Below, piece after piece: positions 15,203 to 18,977 of a DNA stretch of 18,977 bases. This stretch comes from Labilithrix sp. Lineage in GTDB: Bacteria; Myxococcota; Polyangia; Polyangiales; Polyangiaceae. Made by a program: the position numbers and the translations under genes. The notes under the pieces are model-generated. The model searched no databases and was not told where the DNA came from. It saw only the letters and a program-made list of their open reading frames with translations. The stretch is from positions 1-18,977 of the forward strand of contig JAQBQL010000028.1 in the NCBI GenBank assembly GCA_028287035.1, written 5' to 3'. Each line of letters starts with the position of its first letter. Position 1 is the first letter of the stretch.

Positions 15203-15910
15203 TCAGGCTCGCTGTGCGGGCGCAAGAAAGGCGCCGGCATTCTGCGCCTTGATGCCGATGAGTGCGTCGTACGCCTTGATGATGGCGTCCTTCAGGTCAC
15301 GCTGCGCACGCATCTCGTCGCTCTCGTTGTCGTAGGTGTCCTTCGCCGCGCCTGCTCTGCCGCCCGCGAACTTCGCGTCGGCTTCGAGATCTTTGCCCGT
15401 CGCGTCACCCGTGGCCTTGTTCATGCCGTTCAGGGCGCCCATGAGCTCTCCCTGCAGCTTGTAGTCCGCGGCCGCGTCCATGGAAGTCTTGAGCGCGTCC
15501 GGATTCACCGCGCCTTCTCCCCCGCCTCGGACCTTCATCATCTCTGCATCGTTCTGCGCCGCACTGGACATGCCCTCCAACGCCGCACTGCCGATCTGCA
15601 TGGCACCTGACGTCACTCCCGTCACCAAGGCGGCGTTCGCCTGCTCGTGAAGCTTGTCGACCTCCTCCTGCTGAGCGGCCTCGCGCTGCTTCGATGCGAG
15701 CTGCCGGTTCGCCGAGTGAATCTTCCGCGTGTCGGAGGCGCTCTTGACGAGAAGGCTCATCAGCATGTCGGTGTTGACCGTCGTGCTGGGCTCAGGAAGC
15801 AGGCTATCCAGGCCTGGCGTCGACCTTGCGGCAGACGGCGGCGCGGCCGTCTCGATGCCGATAACTGCGGACGCGCCCGTCGTACCGATTGCGTTCATGG
15901 TCACGGTCAT
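15203..15910 (-). CDS. sctB: Putative type III secretion translocator of the YopD/EspB/SseD type (SctB-like)
   Basis: 235 residues, last gene of the minus-strand cassette. The N-terminus (1-45) is polar, Ser/Thr/Ala-rich and unstructured-looking, as expected for a type III signal, and contains LLPEPSTT (37-44), also found in the next gene upstream. A Gln/Glu/Lys-rich coiled-coil-like stretch (about 62-92) precedes one moderately hydrophobic segment (about 92-112, ANAALVTGVTSGAMQIGSAAL). The C-terminal half is helical and charged. One weak membrane segment plus coiled coil is the plan of minor translocators. The assignment rests mainly on this layout and on its position directly after a YopB-like gene. 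The ATG at 15910 overlaps the previous stop (ATGA); an in-frame ATG at 15898 is an alternative. Apparatus genes are not in view. Confidence 0.6.
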   Translation of the reverse strand: MTVTMNAIGTTGASAVIGIETAAPPSAARSTPGLDSLLPEPSTTVNTDMLMSLLVKSASDTRKIHSANRQLASKQREAAQQEEVDKLHEQANAALVTGVTSGAMQIGSAALEGMSSAAQNDAEMMKVRGGGEGAVNPDALKTSMDAAADYKLQGELMGALNGMNKATGDATGKDLEADAKFAGGRAGAAKDTYDNESDEMRAQRDLKDAIIKAYDALIGIKAQNAGAFLAPAQRA

Positions 15911-16896
15911 GCCCTTATCGTGTTGAATGATTGACTTATCTGGTTGTGTCGGTCGATTGTCCGGACGATGTTCGTGGTCACCGACGAGCCGTCCTCCTTG
16001 GCATCTCTGATGTCGTCGAGCAGCGCTTTGATGGCGTCGCTCAAAGCCTCCATCCCGCTCTGAAGCGTCTTGACGCGTGCCTGCCGGTCGAGCGCGTCCG
16101 CTTGGAAGTGCGCGTCTCCAATCGTCGCGACGCCTCCGACCGCAGTGCCGGCCACTTGGACGCCGGTGGCGAGCTCCTTCACGGCCTTCACGGCGCCCGT
16201 CACGGCGGCGGTGTTCGTGCCAAAGGACAGGGCGATGCTGACGACAGCCAAGCCGAGTTGGATGCCGGCTGCGACCTTCGGAGACATGCCCAAGCGCTGC
16301 GCAATGTGGAACTCCGACTGAGCAACGTTGAGCGCCGAGATCGCGAGGATCACGCCAGCGACAGCAATGCTGGCCGCACCAGCCGAGAAGACGGTGGCGA
16401 CGGTCGCTGCCGCGAGCGCGGCAACCTCCACGACCTTCATGCAAATCTTCTTGAGGTCCGCCCAGAAGTTGGGGCTGTTCACGGCAGCCTTCAGATTCGA
16501 GCCGAGGTCACTTGCGATCTTCGCGGGGTTCGTAACCAGGTCGCTAGCGAAGTCTGCCACGACCTTGACGACGCAGCTGAAGAAGCCTGGACTGTTCTTC
16601 TTTTCCGCCTGCTCCTTCATCTCGGCAAGCATTCGGTCCAGGTCCTCTTTGCGCGAGACGGAGTCTTTCTCGGCCTTCAGCCCCTTCGCTCTCGTGACCA
16701 CGGTGTCGGCCGCTTGCGACATCATGAGAATCGCTTCGAGCGACATGTCCATCTGCGCCTTGGCGTCGAGCGTGGTGCTCGGCGAGGGCAGCAGTGCGTC
16801 GTTGCTCGGAACGGGCTTGGGTGCGGTGCCGTTCGGTCCACCCGGCCCGAGTTGTGCCATCGGCGGGGCGAGGCCCACTGCGCCCAGCGACATCAT
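15907..16896 (-). CDS. sctE: Type III secretion translocon pore protein of the YopB/SseC/IpaB type (SctE-like)
   Basis: 329 residues. A disordered Pro/Ser-rich N-terminus (1-45) contains LLPSPSTT (35-42). A charged coiled-coil-like region (about 65-100) ends in EMKEQAEKKNSPGFF, much like the A..KK.G.F stretch before the first membrane helix of YopB. Two hydrophobic segments follow, at about 155-191 (long, Ala/Val-rich) and 206-226 (KVAAGIQLGLAVVSIALSFG), separated by a short polar link with LGMSPK. The C-terminus is helical. YopB-family proteins are secreted and insert into the target membrane to form the pore with a YopD-type partner. AGGAGG (complement of 16902-16907) five bases before the ATG is the strongest ribosome-binding site of the cassette. 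The start overlaps the chaperone stop by 4 bases, so chaperone and client are coupled. Confidence 0.78.
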   Translation of the reverse strand: MMSLGAVGLAPPMAQLGPGGPNGTAPKPVPSNDALLPSPSTTLDAKAQMDMSLEAILMMSQAADTVVTRAKGLKAEKDSVSRKEDLDRMLAEMKEQAEKKNSPGFFSCVVKVVADFASDLVTNPAKIASDLGSNLKAAVNSPNFWADLKKICMKVVEVAALAAATVATVFSAGAASIAVAGVILAISALNVAQSEFHIAQRLGMSPKVAAGIQLGLAVVSIALSFGTNTAAVTGAVKAVKELATGVQVAGTAVGGVATIGDAHFQADALDRQARVKTLQSGMEALSDAIKALLDDIRDAKEDGSSVTTNIVRTIDRHNQISQSFNTIRA

Positions 16897-17267
16897 TGCA
16901 ACCTCCTGCGCTCGGCCTGCAGGAGCTCGACATCGTCGTCCGACCACTCGCAGGTCAGCGCGTGGTCCAGGACGTCGGAAGCGTCATCGCCGCGATCCAG
17001 CCTATCGAGGACCCGGGCACGAGCCACGATGCAACGAGCGGAGCGAGCGGTCCCCTGCCCGAGCGTGTAGATGGAGAGCGCCGCATCGAGGTCATCGAGC
17101 CCCTCGTGACAGACCCCGATGCCGAGCCAGCCGCGTTCGTCCGTTGGAGACAGCTTCGCAATCAGGTGAAACATGGGACTGGCTCGGTAGGGATCTGTTT
17201 CGCGTAGCGCATAGGCCGCGGCATACAGCGAGTCGCAAAGAACGTCAGCGGGGCTCGGCGTGTTCAT
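16893..17267 (-). CDS. SycD/LcrH/SicA-type TPR chaperone for type III translocators
   Basis: 124 residues of TPR-like helical hairpins: about 13-42, 44-77 and 78-108. The central part matches the SycD/LcrH pattern closely: DERGWLGIGVCHEGLDDLDAALSIYTLG corresponds in spacing to the R..LGLGAC.Q.....A...Y..G signature, preceded by a FHLIAKLSPTD segment like the F..L..LD stretch of the family. It is slightly shorter than LcrH (about 165), mainly at the N-terminus. Class II chaperones hold both hydrophobic translocators in the cytoplasm before secretion. Its gene lies 6 bases after the EspA-like gene with no evident Shine-Dalgarno, and overlaps the YopB-like gene, which fits co-translation with its clients. 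Confidence 0.82.
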   Translation of the reverse strand: MNTPSPADVLCDSLYAAAYALRETDPYRASPMFHLIAKLSPTDERGWLGIGVCHEGLDDLDAALSIYTLGQGTARSARCIVARARVLDRLDRGDDASDVLDHALTCEWSDDDVELLQAERRRLQ

Positions 17268-17273
17268 GGTTGG

Positions 17274-17840
17274 TCAGCGCCGCGTGATGGTTTCGAAGAT
17301 CTTGTTGTTCGACTCCATGATGTCCTTCACGAGGTTCGTGATCTGAGAGAACTTCTCCTGGGACTGCTTCAGGTTCAGCGTGAGCATCTGCATGTTGTCG
17401 TCCAGGCTCGAGTTCACGTTGTCGAGGCTCTTACCGATCTGCATGGCTTCATCCTTGTTCAGCAACATGTCTCCAGCGCCTCCCTCACCGCCGAAGTAGC
17501 GCTGATAGAGCTGCTGGAGCTCCTGCTTGGCGCCCGGGTCCTTGCAGTCGTCGATGGCCTTGAGAAGGCCATCGCTGACCTTCTTCGCGTCGCCGACCCG
17601 GTAGTCCGGGGTTCCGCCGCTGAAATCGATCTGTTGGAGGTCGTTCTGGATGCCTGCGATCGCGGACTTCGCGTCGATGGATGCCTTGATCCGGCTCTTC
17701 ATCCCTTCCTCGGCAGTGTTGTTGGAGTTGGACGCCTGCGAGAAGAGGAGCAACAGCTCGCTGCTCGTCATCGAGTGGGTGTTGTTCATGGCGTAGCTGT
17801 CGAAAGGCGTCGGACCGGCGGCGGGATTCACGGTGGTCAT
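17274..17840 (-). CDS. Putative type III secreted filament/tip protein of the EspA/SseB type
   Basis: 188 residues with no signal peptide. The N-terminus (1-24) is polar and rich in Asn/Thr/Ser, then comes an amphipathic helix (SSELLLLFSQASN, 26-38). The middle is helical with two short Gly-rich breaks (74-76, 117-123). The last 50 residues form a long heptad-like helix (NVNSSLDDNMQMLTLNL to KIFETITRR). EspA and SseB proteins have similar length (about 190) and end in a coiled-coil helix that polymerises the extracellular sheath. Sequence identity to EspA is not obvious, so the call rests on architecture and on the sseB-like position just before chaperone and translocators. A generic needle-tip protein is the main alternative. 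The ATG at 17840 has AAGGA nine bases upstream; an earlier ATG-equivalent in frame at 17993 would overlap the upstream gene. GC is strikingly low in parts (30 of 60 bases in 17281-17340). Confidence 0.55.
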   Translation of the reverse strand: MTTVNPAAGPTPFDSYAMNNTHSMTSSELLLLFSQASNSNNTAEEGMKSRIKASIDAKSAIAGIQNDLQQIDFSGGTPDYRVGDAKKVSDGLLKAIDDCKDPGAKQELQQLYQRYFGGEGGAGDMLLNKDEAMQIGKSLDNVNSSLDDNMQMLTLNLKQSQEKFSQITNLVKDIMESNNKIFETITRR

Positions 17841-17889
17841 GGTTCTGGTTCCTTGAGGCGCTGATGTTGGGGTGGTCGTGGGCTGCGCG

Positions 17890-18084
17890 TCAGCCGCGCA
17901 AGAAGAAGTTGTTCGAGGGGAGTACGGAACCCTGTCGTCGCGGCTCGGCCTCCTTGAGCTCGTCGAGCTCGTCGAGCGCGACTCGGAGCGCACGCTTCTG
18001 GTCGTCCGAGACGACGAGCTCGTGACCGTTGAGTGATCCGGAGCTCAGGATCTCGAGTGCGGCCAGCATTTCATGTTCGTCCAC
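17890..18084 (-). CDS. Small acidic protein of unknown function at the head of the type III cassette
   Basis: 64 residues from a GTG with a good Shine-Dalgarno (AAAGGA, complement of 18092-18097, seven bases upstream). Residues 1-50 are mostly helical and acidic (EHEMLAALEIL, DDQKRALRVALDELDELKE). The tail is basic and hydrophobic (SVLPSNNFFLRG). I recognise no family. It is first in the operon, 49 bases before the EspA-like gene. In SPI-2 that slot holds the SseB chaperone SseA, but SseA is longer (about 108) and no sequence match is claimed. It lacks the usual traits of a needle subunit. The good ribosome-binding site and position support a real gene. Confidence 0.6.
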   Translation of the reverse strand: MDEHEMLAALEILSSGSLNGHELVVSDDQKRALRVALDELDELKEAEPRRQGSVLPSNNFFLRG

Positions 18085-18202
18085 GGGCAGGTCCTTTCGG
18101 CTGTCTGGCTCGGCGCGTGCCGACCTGATGTCCGTCTTGTCGGACCGGCCCCGACCTTGTTGCGTGCTTTTTTCGCGCGCCCCGGACGTCAGTGCGATCG
18201 GC

Positions 18203-18231
18203 TTGACGTCTCGGAAGATCAGGCGTGTTGT
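18203..18231 (+). promoter_or_regulatory. Candidate promoter for the cobalamin adenosyltransferase gene
   Basis: TTGACG (18203-18208) and TGTTGT (18226-18231) are 17 bases apart, predicting a start about 6 bases before the ATG at 18244. The -35 is good, the -10 poor. The 159-base gap (18085-18243) must also hold the promoter of the minus-strand type III cassette; for that I see only an A-tract (complement of the T-run around 18168-18173) and a small GTCCG/CGGAC hairpin (18130-18145). Confidence 0.35.
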
Positions 18232-18243
18232 CGCTGCCGACCC

Positions 18244-18807
18244 ATGAAAATTTATACGAAGACCGGGGACGACGGGACCACGGGGCTCTTTGGCGGAGGA
18301 CGCGTTCGGAAGGCCTCGGGACGCGTCGAGGCCTACGGAACGGTTGACGAGACCAACGCCGTCATCGGGGTCGCCCGTGCAACCACGCTGGACCCGTTCG
18401 CGGATGCCGTGCTCGCGCAGGTGCAGGTCGACCTCTTCACCCTAGGCGCCGAGCTCGCCACCGTACCGGGCAAGGAGGACAAGCTCTCGATGAGGCTCAT
18501 CGACGCCGCCGACGCGGAGCGCCTCGAGACCGCCATCGATGATGCGGAGAAGGAGCTTCCGCCCCTGACTTCTTTCGTGCTTCCCGGCGGTAGCCCGCAA
18601 GCGGCGGCACTCCATCTCGCGCGTACCGTTTGCAGGCGCGCCGAACGATGCGTGCTTGCGATGGACGACACGCCAGCGCGCTTCGAGGTCGTGGTCTACC
18701 TCAATCGGCTCAGCGACCTGCTCTTCACCCTCGCGCGCCATGCCAATCTGAAGGTTGACGTTGCCGATGTTCCCTGGGCGCCGCGCGCAACGAAGCCCAA
18801 CTCCTGA
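18244..18807 (+). CDS. pduO: PduO-type ATP:cob(I)alamin adenosyltransferase
   Basis: 187 residues, normal for the PduO/MMAB family. It transfers the 5'-deoxyadenosyl group of ATP to cob(I)alamin, giving coenzyme B12 for enzymes such as methylmalonyl-CoA mutase. The ATP-binding N-terminus KIYTKTGDDGTTGLFGGGRV is intact, followed by RVEAYGTVDETNAVIG, FVLPGGS, LARTVCRRAER and the C-terminal YLNRLSDLLFTLAR, all hallmark blocks. The frame is open upstream, but the family N-terminus begins right at the ATG at 18244. It is divergent from the type III cassette and functionally unrelated to it as far as can be seen. Confidence 0.95.
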   Translation: MKIYTKTGDDGTTGLFGGGRVRKASGRVEAYGTVDETNAVIGVARATTLDPFADAVLAQVQVDLFTLGAELATVPGKEDKLSMRLIDAADAERLETAIDDAEKELPPLTSFVLPGGSPQAAALHLARTVCRRAERCVLAMDDTPARFEVVVYLNRLSDLLFTLARHANLKVDVADVPWAPRATKPNS

Positions 18808-18808
18808 T

Positions 18809-18830
18809 GCTCGGTCGCCGACCGGCGAGC
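18809..18830. terminator. Hairpin between convergent genes
   Basis: TCGCC (18815-18819), loop GACC, GGCGA (18824-18828), with flanking GCTC/GAGC (18809-18812 and 18827-18830) offering an alternative pairing. It lies 2 bases after the adenosyltransferase stop and 9 bases beyond the end of the minus-strand partial gene. No T-tract. Confidence 0.4.
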
Positions 18831-18838
18831 GCCTCAGG

Positions 18839-18977
18839 TCAGGTCGCGAGCGCGCGGAGCCCCGCGTAGACCTCGCGCAGGCCCGCGTAGCTCGCGCGAC
18901 GGAGGGCGAGCAGCTCGCGGTAGCGCGCGTGGGCTGAAGGGTCCGGCTCGTGCCGGACCACCTCGCCGCGCCACCCG
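18839..18977 (-). CDS. Partial C-terminus, possibly of an FGGY-family carbohydrate kinase
   Basis: On the minus strand the last 45 codons of a gene run in from the right edge to a TGA (complement of 18839-18841). The peptide ends in HEPDPSAHARYRELLALRR followed by ASYAGLREVYAGLRALAT. A PDP...A.Y.EL...R..Y..L tail resembles the C-terminal helix of FGGY sugar kinases such as xylulokinase. The fragment is too short to be sure. It converges on the adenosyltransferase gene. Confidence 0.4.
   Translation of the reverse strand, partial: GWRGEVVRHEPDPSAHARYRELLALRRASYAGLREVYAGLRALAT

Noticed and set aside
12694..15240. An 848-codon minus-strand open frame opposite nnr, the zinc-ribbon and sigma factor genes
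   Set aside because: Shadow of three recognisable plus-strand genes; Arg-rich with no motif.
15931..17070. Plus-strand open frames of up to 379 codons across the type III cassette
   Set aside because: They run through gene borders of the minus-strand operon, where the coupled ATGA overlaps, ribosome-binding sites and family-like proteins all favour the minus strand.
17848..17852. GGAAC on the minus strand as half of an hrp-box for an HrpL-like sigma factor
   Set aside because: It lies 7 bases before the start codon, is part of the AAGGAAC ribosome-binding site, and no matching CCAC half is in a usable place.
17841..17993. A 51-residue N-terminal extension of the EspA-like protein
   Set aside because: It overlaps the 64-residue leader gene, is Ser/Arg/Thr-rich shadow sequence, and the ATG at 17840 has its own Shine-Dalgarno.
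18755..18937. Small plus-strand open frame overlapping the end of the adenosyltransferase gene
   Set aside because: It overlaps the adenosyltransferase gene in another frame, runs through the hairpin and antisense to the kinase-like tail, and is Arg-rich without motif or ribosome-binding site.

Overview
The window is a high-GC chromosomal segment that most resembles a myxobacterium or relative (Myxococcota). The basis is gene content: a Ser/Thr kinase fused to a receiver domain, secreted Cys-rich lipoproteins with CNGxDDDCNG-type repeats, a c-type cytochrome/copper-monooxygenase lipoprotein, a PilT-family ATPase, and an S41 protease with long C-terminal Ig-like extensions. The genus cannot be fixed from this stretch. 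Nineteen coding regions are supported, including one partial gene at each edge. No RNA gene, insertion sequence or CRISPR array was seen, and no gap reaches 300 bases.

Layout. 1-2687: a truncated secreted-type protein converges on a haem/copper lipoprotein, and both stop codons lie in one perfect hairpin. 2724-4864: the kinase-receiver hybrid and a SAM methyltransferase. 4920-9672: a 1060-residue membrane-anchored S41/PDZ protease and a Cys-rich lipoprotein, each preceded by a -10-like hexamer very close to its start codon. 9729-11198: a PilT-like ATPase with a duplicated N-terminal domain. 11229-13875: pdxJ-acpS-nnr, joined by two ATGA overlaps (vitamin B6 synthesis, acyl-carrier-protein activation, NAD(P)H-hydrate repair). 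13897-15141: a two-zinc-ribbon protein and a sigma-70-family (ECF-like) factor whose ribosome-binding site lies in a hairpin. 15203-18084 (minus strand): the accessory block discussed below. 18244-18977: a PduO-type cobalamin adenosyltransferase converging on what may be the C-terminus of an FGGY sugar kinase.

The most notable region is 15203-18084. It encodes, in transcription order, a 64-residue unknown protein, an EspA/SseB-like secreted protein, a SycD/LcrH-type TPR chaperone, a YopB/SseC-like translocator with two hydrophobic segments, and a YopD/SseD-like second translocator. The last four follow the order sseB-sscA-sseC-sseD of Salmonella SPI-2. This looks like a complete translocon (and possibly filament) cassette of a type III secretion injectisome, standing between housekeeping genes with no apparatus genes visible. 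Parts of it have clearly lower GC than the flanks. The three presumed secreted proteins share a short N-terminal motif, which may be a local recognition signal for the secretion machinery or the chaperone.
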